From: Paraburkholderia silvatlantica
Lineage (GTDB): Bacteria > Pseudomonadota > Gammaproteobacteria > Burkholderiales > Burkholderiaceae
Reading direction: 5' to 3'
DNA length: 64,000 nucleotides
Assembly (NCBI RefSeq): GCF_003096715.1
Contig: NZ_QEOL01000001.1
Span: 310,001 to 374,000 of the forward strand
This document shows, piece by piece, positions 44,917 to 52,276 of the stretch. Within the stretch, counting starts at the first letter, position 1. The number at the start of each line of letters is the position of its first letter. The translations under genes and the position numbers were made by a program. The notes beneath the pieces were generated by a model. That model was not told where the DNA came from. It worked only from the letters and a program-made list of their open reading frames with translations, and searched no databases.

Positions 44917-44973
44917 AACCGGTGGTGAATTCGTATTCCGTATCGTTTCTTGCTGTTTGCTGTCACCGGCACG

Positions 44974-45378
44974 TTAGTCGTCGCGCATTGCAGACTGAAG
45001 ACCTAGGTGCTCGACGAACGGATCGAAATCCCGGTCGCTGAAGAGCAGCGGCGCACCGTTTTCAATGCACCACGTCGCGATCAGCGTATCGATGGTTTTG
45101 CGGATCGTTACGCCCTGCGCTCGCAAGATGCGGTAATTCCGGGCCGCCTGAATGGCGTTATCCGGCCCCACCAGCGAGACGACATCGAATCGCGTCGTCA
45201 TCAGCTGCCGGGCAGTATTGAACGCCGACTCGGCGGCAAATCCCTGTAGCACCTCGGCGACGATCAGGTCGCCGGTGACCAGCACCTCCCGGCCCAGCAG
45301 GGCATCCAGTCGGCTGGCTTGGGGTGAAGCCAGCCCCCGGAAGTAGTCGATCCACACGCTTGAATCGACGAGTATCAC
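44974..45378 (-). CDS. vapC: VapC-type PIN-domain toxin
   Basis: 134 residues starting at GTG 45378, whose GTGA overlaps the antitoxin stop. PIN residues: ILVDSSVWIDYF (first Asp), LIVAEVLQGF (Glu), KTIDTLIATWCIENG and LLFSDRDFDPF (later Asps). The acidic site is complete, so an active Mg2+-dependent RNase is expected. It is the second gene of a VapBC operon lying downstream of, and convergent with, the primase-helicase gene. Confidence 0.93.
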   Translation of the reverse strand: MILVDSSVWIDYFRGLASPQASRLDALLGREVLVTGDLIVAEVLQGFAAESAFNTARQLMTTRFDVVSLVGPDNAIQAARNYRILRAQGVTIRKTIDTLIATWCIENGAPLLFSDRDFDPFVEHLGLQSAMRDD

Positions 45379-45569
45379 TGGTCGCGCCTCATGGCATCCA
45401 GATCGCCTTCCCACGGTAATTTGCCGCGGAACTGGCGAATCTGCTCCTGCTGCTTGAGCCGGATGATCGTTTTCAGGCCAAGCTCGACCGCTTCACGTTT
45501 GGTCCGGATGCCCGTTACGGCAAGCGCTTCGGCCATCAACCGGTCGTCGATCTCGATATTGGTACGCAT
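45375..45569 (-). CDS. vapB: VapB-type antitoxin
   Basis: 64 residues, ATG 45569. A ribbon-helix-helix/VapB_2-like N-terminus (RTNIEIDDRLMAEALAVTGI, RTKREAVELGLKTII) is followed by a toxin-binding tail RQFRGKLPWEGDLDAMRRD. It neutralises the overlapping VapC and should repress the operon at the long palindrome 15 bases upstream. Confidence 0.93.
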   Translation of the reverse strand: MRTNIEIDDRLMAEALAVTGIRTKREAVELGLKTIIRLKQQEQIRQFRGKLPWEGDLDAMRRDQ

Positions 45570-45583
45570 GGCGCGCCTCGTAA

Positions 45584-45613
45584 ATGTGTATAAAACAATT
45601 GAATTATACACAT
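45584..45613. promoter_or_regulatory. VapBC operator palindrome
   Basis: ATGTGTATAA (45584-45593) and TTATACACAT (45604-45613) form a perfect 10-bp inverted repeat with a 10-bp A+T-rich spacer, 15 bases before the VapB start codon. TTATAC/GTATAA halves also resemble a -10 box, so bound VapB would occlude RNA polymerase. Confidence 0.75.
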
Positions 45614-45806
45614 CAAACGCTTGTGGTCCACGCTCCGGGTTGCGACATCCCAATTTGACCAGCAATCCCCCCGAGATCGTCAATTTCCATATTTCGTACC
45701 GGTTGTGCGGCGGAACAAGCCGGATTCGGGCCATCACACTGGATAATCCTCCTTTATCGCAGACCAGCAATGCCCGCATCACGCCGTCATTGACCATGCA
45801 CGACAA

Positions 45807-45840
45807 TACGTATATACATGGTACGTAATACAGTACGATA
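45807..45840 (+). promoter_or_regulatory. Three TACG repeats upstream of the KfrA-like gene
   Basis: TACGTAT (45807-45813), TACGTAA (45822-45828) and TACGATA (45834-45840) are similar heptamers within 34 bp, ending 17 bases before the KfrA-like ATG. KfrA proteins of plasmids repress their own promoters by binding repeats at this position. Function inferred. Confidence 0.4.
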
Positions 45841-45857
45841 TTCGAGCGAGGAAGCAG

Positions 45858-46850
45858 ATGGCCCGCACCGGTCTTACGCGCAACGACGTTAAGCGCGCCC
45901 GCGACGCGTTGCTCGCGCAGGGGCAGCACACATCGATCGACGCGATACGTATCGCGCTTGGCAACACGGGCTCGAAAACCACGATCCACCGGTACCTGAA
46001 GGAACTGGAGGAAGATGAGGGCGCGTCACTCACACGCGCCGGGTCGCTCTCGGACGCGATCCAGGATCTGGTGGCCCGGCTCGCGGCCCGCCTGCATGAA
46101 GAAGCACAAGCCCTCGTCGACCAGCAGGCCGCCGCTGCGGCCGCGCAGCGCCAGCAGGCGCAGTCCGAAATCGCAAGGCTCGGCGCTGAGCTGGCCACGG
46201 TGCGGGAGCAGCTCGCTGGCGCGACCGCCGCCCTTTCCGCGGAGCAGGAGGCGCACGCCGGCACTCGCGTGGCGCTGCATCAGCGCGACCTGGACGTCGA
46301 GCGGCTCACCCAGCAGGTACGCGACCAGACCGAGCGCCTTGCCGAGCAGGAGGGCTTCCGCCTGTCGCTTGAGGCCAAGCTCGTGCATGCGCGCGATTCC
46401 CTTGAGCACTTCCGTACGGCCGCGCGCGAGCAGCGCGAACAGGAAGCGCGCCGACATGAGCAGCAGGTCCAGCAGGTGCAGGCTGAGCTACGCCAGGCGA
46501 ACCAGACGGCCATCGTCCGGCAGAACGAGATCACGCAGCTGAACCGGGACAACGCGCGGCTCGTCGCAGAAGTGACGGCCACGACCCGGCTCGCACGCGA
46601 TCAGCAGGCACATGGCGAGGCGCTGCAATCCGCCCTCAATCGTGCGCTCACCGATCGGTCGCGCGCCGAGGCCGAGCGCGACGCAGCGCAGGCGGCAGCC
46701 GACGCGCGGGCAGCCGAGCTGCTCCAGGTGCGCGAGGCTTGCGACTCGCTTCGCGCGGACCTCACGAAGCTGGCCGCGCAGCTCGAAGCACAGCAGCAGC
46801 TCCTGGTGGACTACCGGATGCGGCTGGGCGGCGCGGACGCGGCGGGCTGA
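45858..46850 (+). CDS. KfrA-like DNA-binding coiled-coil protein
   Basis: 330 residues. The N-terminal ~55 residues match the KfrA helix-turn-helix (LTRNDVKRARDALLAQGQHT, SIDAIRIALGNTGSKTTIHR, YLKELEE). Residues ~75-320 are one long Ala/Glu/Gln/Arg-rich coiled coil with heptad character. KfrA is a broad-host-range plasmid protein that binds its own promoter and supports partitioning. Here it lies on what appears to be chromosomal DNA next to VapBC and an integrase, pointing to a plasmid-derived island. Confidence 0.88.
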   Translation: MARTGLTRNDVKRARDALLAQGQHTSIDAIRIALGNTGSKTTIHRYLKELEEDEGASLTRAGSLSDAIQDLVARLAARLHEEAQALVDQQAAAAAAQRQQAQSEIARLGAELATVREQLAGATAALSAEQEAHAGTRVALHQRDLDVERLTQQVRDQTERLAEQEGFRLSLEAKLVHARDSLEHFRTAAREQREQEARRHEQQVQQVQAELRQANQTAIVRQNEITQLNRDNARLVAEVTATTRLARDQQAHGEALQSALNRALTDRSRAEAERDAAQAAADARAAELLQVREACDSLRADLTKLAAQLEAQQQLLVDYRMRLGGADAAG

Positions 46851-47023
46851 AAGCGCCTCATCGCGTGCCGAAAGGACATCACAATGGCAACGCGCACGCC
46901 TTCCGGCGCTGGTCACGAAGCATTCTGGTTTTCGCGTCGGCCCGGAGTCTCATGGCTCTGCCGGGTTGCGCGCCAGCACGTTCACCTTCTTCTCTTCCAT
47001 GCGCTTCGCTACGGGAATCTGGC

Positions 47024-48229
47024 ATGAGCGAATACCAATACTACGAGTTTGCATGCGTCGACCGGCTGCTTACGGCGGCCCAGCAGGCAGAGTTGCGCAG
47101 TTTCTCCACGCGGGCCACGATCACCGCCTCAAGCTTCGTCAACGAATATCACTGGGGAAACCTCAAGGGCGACCCGCTCGAGTGGGTCCAGCAATATTTC
47201 GATGCCCACGTCTACTCCTCCAACTGGGGGAGCTGCCGCCTGCTTCTTCGCCTGCCGCGCGGGACGTTTGACGCGGCGACCATCCGCGATTACGTCAAGG
47301 CTGGACGAAAGAGGCGCTCCCGTTTCGGGAAAGCATTCGAGGCCATGGACGTTGATGGCTGGTGCATCCTCGACTGGTCGTTCAACGATGACACGGGCGA
47401 ACACGCCCGCTTCCCGGATGAGATGGATGGTGCAGGGTGGATGACGCGCCTGCTGCCTGTACGCGACGAGCTGCTCGGCGGCGATGCTCGCCCGCTTTAT
47501 CTTGGGTGGCTTGCCCGCCTCGGGAATGATGAGCTACACGATGACGAAATCGAACCGCCGGTGCCTGCCGGATTACAGGCGTTGACGCCCGCACAGGTAG
47601 CACTGGCCGAGTTTCTGATGCTGGATGCGGATTGGCTCGCCGCCGCCGCAGAGGCCAGCCCGTCATTATTGGCCCCAGAATCCAGTGGGAGCGAAGACAG
47701 TCGCCTTGATCCCTGGTTACGTGAGTTGCCGGTTGAGGAAATGCGGGCGAAACTACGCATGCTGCTACAGGGACGCAGCCGTGAAGCGGAGCGAACGCTT
47801 CGAAACGCTTTTCTCAAATGGGAGAATGGTAGGAATACAAAGCAATTGCATTCGCCCAGGCGCCGTCGAATATCCGAAATCGAATCAAGGGTCGCCGCTC
47901 ATCGTGCCATCCGTGAAAAAAGGGAGCAGCAAGCACGCCAGGCGGCCGAGGCCCGTCGTCGTGAGGAACGCACACGGTACCTCACATCACTTCTCGAGCA
48001 GGAAGACACGGCGTGGTCAGGCATCGATGCACAACTGCGACGCACAACGGGCAGCGCCTACGATAAGGCATTCCAGAAGTTGCAGGATCTCGCCGAAGCG
48101 TATACACACGCCAGGCGGAATGCCGTGTTCCGGCGGCGTCTGGCGCAATTGATGTCGAGTCACGGCAAGCGGGGAGCCTGGCTTGCCCGGCTGCAAAAAG
48201 CGGGGTATTTGTGGCAACCCAAGTCTTAG
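47024..48229 (+). CDS. Conserved hypothetical protein (MSEYQYYEF family)
   Basis: 401 residues starting MSEYQYYEFACVDRLLT, with EYHWGNLKGDPLEWVQQYFD and GSCRLLLRLPRG following. I recall proteins with this start as widespread in bacteria and uncharacterised. The C-terminal third (~270-330) is a highly charged predicted coiled coil (HRAIREKREQQARQAAEARR). No enzymatic motif, signal peptide or membrane segment seen. It lies 173 bp after the KfrA-like gene on the same strand. Start chosen at ATG 47024 because the upstream frame lacks resemblance; the ribosome site is weak. Confidence 0.75.
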   Translation: MSEYQYYEFACVDRLLTAAQQAELRSFSTRATITASSFVNEYHWGNLKGDPLEWVQQYFDAHVYSSNWGSCRLLLRLPRGTFDAATIRDYVKAGRKRRSRFGKAFEAMDVDGWCILDWSFNDDTGEHARFPDEMDGAGWMTRLLPVRDELLGGDARPLYLGWLARLGNDELHDDEIEPPVPAGLQALTPAQVALAEFLMLDADWLAAAAEASPSLLAPESSGSEDSRLDPWLRELPVEEMRAKLRMLLQGRSREAERTLRNAFLKWENGRNTKQLHSPRRRRISEIESRVAAHRAIREKREQQARQAAEARRREERTRYLTSLLEQEDTAWSGIDAQLRRTTGSAYDKAFQKLQDLAEAYTHARRNAVFRRRLAQLMSSHGKRGAWLARLQKAGYLWQPKS

Positions 48230-48486
48230 CCTCCCTGGCCTGACCTGCTGCATCATTTCCTCAAATCTGGGATGAACTCTGAGCCCACATGGCACGCCCG
48301 GCATATATGCCAATTTTCGGCGTTTTGACCAAGTCATAATAACCTGGACACCTATGACAGGAAATTGCTTATCTTGTTCGCCCCCTACTGAACCGATGTG
48401 CTGATGCGCACCGGGTACCAGAGTGCCGGTCCGCCACTCATGTCGACGGGGCGGGCGTGAAACGCCCGGACCCGACGCTTCAATCG

Positions 48487-48888
48487 TCAGCCTGCAAGGT
48501 CTGCCGGCAGCTTGCCGCCATTTGCAGCCAGCGCCGCCATCACCTGGCCGTGCAACCACACGTTCATGCTAGCCGAGTCGTTCATGTCGCCGGTGTACTT
48601 CAATTCCTGTGCCAGCTGCTTGCGATGTTCGAGGCTGCTGTCGACTCCCAGTGCCTTCATCGTGTCCACAATCGACGTGCGCCAGTTCAAGGTCTGACCG
48701 CTTTCCGCAACGAGCTGGTCCATCACCGAAGCCACGTCGACGTCAGCCAGCGGTGCAGGTGCCGGTGCTGCGTCCGGTACAGCTGCCTGAGCTGCCGCCG
48801 GATCCGGGGTCGGTTCGGCCGCGGGCGGCGCCGCGTCGGGTTTGGCCTTATGGAACAGTTTGTTCACAATGTCGCCGAAGATACTCAT
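48487..48888 (-). CDS. DUF3597 domain-containing protein
   Basis: 133 residues from ATG 48888, with AAGGAAAG upstream. The MSIFGDIVNKLFHKA start, a Pro/Ala-rich linker (~20-48) and the C-terminal globular domain (DVASVMDQLVAESGQTLNWR, TSIVDTMKALGVDSSLEHRK, LAQELKYTGDMNDSASMNVW) match DUF3597. The fold is related to LysM-adjacent stress proteins; its function is unknown. No signal peptide. Confidence 0.88.
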   Translation of the reverse strand: MSIFGDIVNKLFHKAKPDAAPPAAEPTPDPAAAQAAVPDAAPAPAPLADVDVASVMDQLVAESGQTLNWRTSIVDTMKALGVDSSLEHRKQLAQELKYTGDMNDSASMNVWLHGQVMAALAANGGKLPADLAG

Positions 48889-49044
48889 CTGTCTTTCCTT
48901 TGTCTCAGAAGTTCGCCGGTTGGCAAGGCGCGCGCCATCCTGCTTCGCGCGACGTTCAGCCTGGCAAGTATGCACCAGGCTGCGTCGAATATTTTTCAGG
49001 AAAGGTCAAGACTACCTGGCCGAACCACGCCGAAGCGCACATCA

Positions 49045-49374
49045 CTACGACGACGCGTGCGCCAGCATGCAGATGTCGCGGAAGCTCCGCCATGCTTGCT
49101 CGTACCCCTGCAACTCTCCAGCCGGTATGGAAAGCTGTCGGGATGGGCAACGCATGCGATCGCGGCGCACCCACACCAGTGGTCCCTTGCATGCGCAGCG
49201 GTGCTTCCAGACGATGCCTGTGTCCTCCGCAGCATGAATAATCGTGCGCGCGGTCGAGAGCGACCAGCCAGGCTGCGTGGCCAGAGCGCCCGTCGTGTAG
49301 TCCTCGCCTGGCACCATCACTGCGAGCAATGCAGCGACCTCATCACGTTTCGGTCCATGTCCGTTACTGTTCAC
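49045..49374 (-). CDS. Hypothetical protein, possible winged helix
   Basis: 109 residues from a GTG at 49374 that overlaps the end of the next upstream gene by 11 bases. The central part (DEVAALLAVMVPGEDYTTGA, LATQPGWSLSTARTIIHAAE, DTGIVWKHRC) has the rhythm of a small winged helix, with two CxC-type cysteines after it. No family recognised and no good ribosome site apart from possible translational coupling. Confidence 0.5.
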   Translation of the reverse strand: MNSNGHGPKRDEVAALLAVMVPGEDYTTGALATQPGWSLSTARTIIHAAEDTGIVWKHRCACKGPLVWVRRDRMRCPSRQLSIPAGELQGYEQAWRSFRDICMLAHASS

Positions 49375-49804
49375 GGTGGTTAACGATCAGGACGGTGTCA
49401 ATGTCATCGTGCCACCGCTCGCACCGTCCAGAACCACGGTGCAGGAGTACGAGACGTTTCCGCCACTCGAGAGGGACTGGAATCCGGACGACGTGTTCCT
49501 GGTCGCGAGATGCCATCATCGTGCGAGCGCTGGCTCGTGAACCCGCGCCCGGGGAACGGGAAGCAAGGATACCCCGAATGGTCGCAAGCGACTGCCCGGC
49601 CACGGCACCAGGCTCGATCACGCGAGGCTTCGCCAGCATCGGGATTCGCACTCCGAGGCGCCTGCATACAGCGGGCAGATATGGCTTCGCGGCGCCACCA
49701 CATTGCTCGACGGCTTGTGCAATCGCTGCGTCGCCCACGCGCTGGCGCAACCATTCAAGTACCTGCCGGTCCTTCTCCGTATAGATCCTGATCAGATACT
49801 CCAT
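49364..49804 (-). CDS. Hypothetical protein, 146 residues
   Basis: Starts at ATG 49804 (MEYLIRIYTEKDRQVLEWLR), with GAGGG about 9 bases upstream. Helical N-terminus, then RVGDAAIAQAVEQCGG and PYLPAVCRRLGVRIP; the C-terminal half is basic. The QCGG and VCRRLGV segments suggest a small nucleic-acid-associated protein of mobile elements, but I cannot name the family. Overlaps the following gene, so the two are probably one unit. Confidence 0.55.
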   Translation of the reverse strand: MEYLIRIYTEKDRQVLEWLRQRVGDAAIAQAVEQCGGAAKPYLPAVCRRLGVRIPMLAKPRVIEPGAVAGQSLATIRGILASRSPGAGSRASARTMMASRDQEHVVRIPVPLEWRKRLVLLHRGSGRCERWHDDIDTVLIVNHREQ

Positions 49805-49910
49805 GGCGGGTTCCCTCGGATACTGCGTTTTTATGCAGTATCGATAGGGCGGTCGCCTTGCAACAGCAAGTTTGAGTCGACGTTCAGATGAATCATCAGC
49901 GCTCATACAA

Positions 49911-49930
49911 GTAATGTAAATTTGCATTAC
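49911..49930. promoter_or_regulatory. Operator palindrome of the AbrB/PIN toxin-antitoxin pair
   Basis: GTAATG (49911-49916) and CATTAC (49925-49930) form a perfect inverted repeat with an 8-base A+T spacer, 28 bases before the antitoxin ATG. AbrB-type antitoxins bind such sites to autoregulate. Confidence 0.6.
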
Positions 49931-49958
49931 AATGGCGGTATCTACTGAAGGGGTCGTT

Positions 49959-50225
49959 ATGAGTACGCTAACTGTCACATCCCGGGGCCAGGTGACGTTC
50001 CGGAAGGAAGTCCTGCAGCATCTGGGCATCCAGCCGGGGGAAAGGATCGAGGTAGATCTGCTGCCTGACGGCCGGGCCGAACTCAGGGCCGCACGGGCTG
50101 GCGGGTCTTTTCACCAGCTTCGGGGCATCCTGAAGGGAAAGACCAATGGTGCCAGACTGAGCATCGAGGAAATCGACGAGGCAATCGCTAAAGCCGGAGC
50201 GAAGGCGGGAGCCGGCAAGGCATGA
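49959..50225 (+). CDS. AbrB/MazE-family antitoxin
   Basis: 88 residues. The swapped-hairpin DNA-binding fold is seen in LTVTSRGQVTFRKEVLQHLG and IQPGERIEVDLLPDGRAELR; the C-terminal helix (SIEEIDEAIAKAGAKAGAGK) binds the toxin. ATG 49959 with GAAGGGG upstream; the earlier in-frame ATG 49932 would lie inside the operator region. Stop overlaps the toxin ATG by 4 bases. Confidence 0.93.
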   Translation: MSTLTVTSRGQVTFRKEVLQHLGIQPGERIEVDLLPDGRAELRAARAGGSFHQLRGILKGKTNGARLSIEEIDEAIAKAGAKAGAGKA

Positions 50226-50617
50226 AGATAGCCGTGGATACGAACGTCCTCCTGCGCGCCATCGTTGCCGATGATGAAGAACACGCCGACAAGGCCACCG
50301 CGTTGCTGGATACGGCCGACATGGTGGCTGTAAGCTTGCAGACATTGTGCGAGCTGGTGTGGGTCCTGCGCAGCGCATACAAGGTGGCGAAGCCGGATAT
50401 CGCATCGGCCATCCGGGCGCTGCTGGATACGCGTAATGTTGTCGCGAACCGGCCAGCTGCCGAAGCGGGTCTTGCCTTGCTTGAGCTGGGTGGCGATTTT
50501 GCCGATGGCGTCATTGCCTGGGATGGCCGATTTCTTGGCGGGGAACAGTTCATCTCGTTCGACAAGAAGGCCGTGTCGCTCCTGACGAAGCAGGGCCATT
50601 CCGCCACACTGTTGTAA
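50222..50617 (+). CDS. PIN-domain toxin (VapC-like)
   Basis: 131 residues: KIAVDTNVLLRAIVADD (first Asp), LQTLCELVWVLRSAYK (Glu), GGDFADGVIAWDGR and FISFDKKAVSLL (later Asps). The active site is complete. Encoded directly after, and overlapping, an AbrB-type antitoxin. It is the third PIN-domain toxin of the window and marks the right end of the recognisable island genes. Confidence 0.93.
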   Translation: MKIAVDTNVLLRAIVADDEEHADKATALLDTADMVAVSLQTLCELVWVLRSAYKVAKPDIASAIRALLDTRNVVANRPAAEAGLALLELGGDFADGVIAWDGRFLGGEQFISFDKKAVSLLTKQGHSATLL

Positions 50618-51170
50618 TGAAGGTCGCCGGCCTGCGACCACCTTTATCCAGCAGGCGCGATGAACTACCCGTTTCGCGCCGGTTTTCCCGCAGCGTAGTC
50701 AAGCCCATCGCGAAGTGCGCACGTTGTAATCGTGAAGGAATAGAAGAGTTTCTCCTGACCACCACCTTGTTGACCCGTCATGACGTTCACCCCCCGTCGA
50801 TCAATGTCTTCCAGGATAGCCAAAATTCGATTTGGCGGGGAGTTTTTCAACAGAATCGGCCGATCACGGTCGGTCGGGATCGAGTCATAGATTGACGATT
50901 GTGAGCGCGCACTTGGTAGTTATCGCTCGCTCTACGACAACTGCGACGAAATTTGTATGTACATCGACGTGAAGCACCAGTTTGCGGCTCAGCCGTAGTC
51001 GTCGTTTTCGAATAAGAAGAGACGACAGGAGCATGCAGGACGCGACCGCCTTTCCTTGCGTTTCTCGGCCCCGGGTTCTGCGGTGGAAGTCGTCCGGCAG
51101 CCGGAAGCCGTCGTAGGCCGGCTGGTTGCCGGGTTGCTGCAGTTCGATCGACGCGCATCGCGTACGGGCA
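50618..51170. other. 553-bp gap without a supportable gene
   Basis: No frame shows a recognisable family. A short protein-like stretch (SYRSLYDNCDEICMYIDVKH) ends near 50998 on the plus strand but has no start or context. This is probably the right junction of the island; no att repeat could be identified by eye. Confidence 0.35.
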
Positions 51171-51986
51171 TTAGATACCGAGAAACTGCGACATCGCGCG
51201 CACTGCATGCGACGTGGTGTTAAGCAGTTCTGACGCCTGCCGCAGATCGTCACGCATCGCTTCATTGCCGTTGCAGAAGAAGCGGCTCGGCCCGGTCAGC
51301 ACGATTGCGCCCAGCGCACGCCCGGACGGTGCTGCCAGCCGCGTACCGACCGCGCTGATGCCCATCACGTTCTCGTTTTCATTGGTGGCCCAGCCGCGCT
51401 GGTGCACCTGTTCCAGTTCGGCATACAGCACGCTGCGATCGCGAATAGTGAGTTCGGTGCGGGCCGCGAACGGCTCGGGGCCGAGCAGCAGGTCGCGCTG
51501 TTCAGGCGTCCGGTCGCTCAGCAGGATCTTCCCCGACACCGACGCATGCAGCGGCGCCGACACATTCGTATCGAAGTAGGGCGCCACGCTGTAGCTACCC
51601 GCCACCGAATCGACGGTCACGCGATGGTTGCCGAGGAACGCGATCAGCAGCACCGACGGACCGTGGCGCTCCTGCAGTTCGCGCATCAGCGGCGCAGTGT
51701 CGCGACGTAGCCGGTTCAACGGATGTTCCAGCGGCAGCGGACACGCGGCGCGGGGCGTCGGGCAATACAGCGCGCCCTCCCGATACACATAGCCCGCCTG
51801 ATCGAGCGACTGCAGCAGGCGATGGCAGGTCGTCGTGGGCAGCCCGACGCTATCGGCGATCTCCTGCAGGCTGAGCGGTCGCGCAGCCTCATGCAGCCGC
51901 GACAACACCGTCAGGCCTCGGGCCAGGGCGCCCGATTCCGTCTCGCGTCGTTCCGCGACGCCTTCGCTAGTGGGAATCGAGGCCAT
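51171..51986 (-). CDS. IclR-family transcriptional regulator
   Basis: 271 residues. N-terminal IclR winged helix: GALARGLTVLSRLHEAARPL, then SLQEIADSVGLPTTTCHRLL. The C-terminal effector domain contains HASVSGKILLS and GWATNENENVMGISAVGTRL, the canonical IclR ligand pocket segments. It is divergent from the organosulfur operon, with an inverted repeat between them, so it is the obvious regulator of that operon. Effector unknown. Confidence 0.93.
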   Translation of the reverse strand: MASIPTSEGVAERRETESGALARGLTVLSRLHEAARPLSLQEIADSVGLPTTTCHRLLQSLDQAGYVYREGALYCPTPRAACPLPLEHPLNRLRRDTAPLMRELQERHGPSVLLIAFLGNHRVTVDSVAGSYSVAPYFDTNVSAPLHASVSGKILLSDRTPEQRDLLLGPEPFAARTELTIRDRSVLYAELEQVHQRGWATNENENVMGISAVGTRLAAPSGRALGAIVLTGPSRFFCNGNEAMRDDLRQASELLNTTSHAVRAMSQFLGI

Positions 51987-52113
51987 GGTTAGCAGCTCGC
52001 GGCGAGATCAGGCTGACGCTGCCGACATGCAAAGTGCATCGCGAAACCGGCTGAACAGAATTGCATATATGAATTGCTTGGTTGGGTAGTGCAGGGGGCA
52101 CTCATACAATAAA

Positions 52114-52131
52114 TCGGAAATTTCATTCCGA
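52114..52131. promoter_or_regulatory. Inverted repeat, candidate IclR operator
   Basis: TCGGAA-ATTTCA-TTCCGA: perfect 6-bp arms with a 6-bp spacer in the gap between the divergent IclR gene and the first gene of the operon. Similar in form to known IclR boxes. Inferred. Confidence 0.5.
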
Positions 52132-52276
52132 AATATTGTACAGATTGATGGATTAGTGGAATAGCCCTGAGCGACGTCTCGAGGCGGGTTTCACCGCGAG
52201 GGCCGAGGCCCGATGCGTCCAGCGCCTGGTCCGGCGTCCATTCAGGATGCCTATCTTGATCGATAACACTGCACTG

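Noticed and set aside
52070-52110. Possible sigma-54 promoter (TTGG...GTGCA) ahead of the organosulfur operon
   Set aside because: The GG-GC spacing is 9 rather than 10 bases and the consensus is poor; no sigma-54 activator gene is adjacent.
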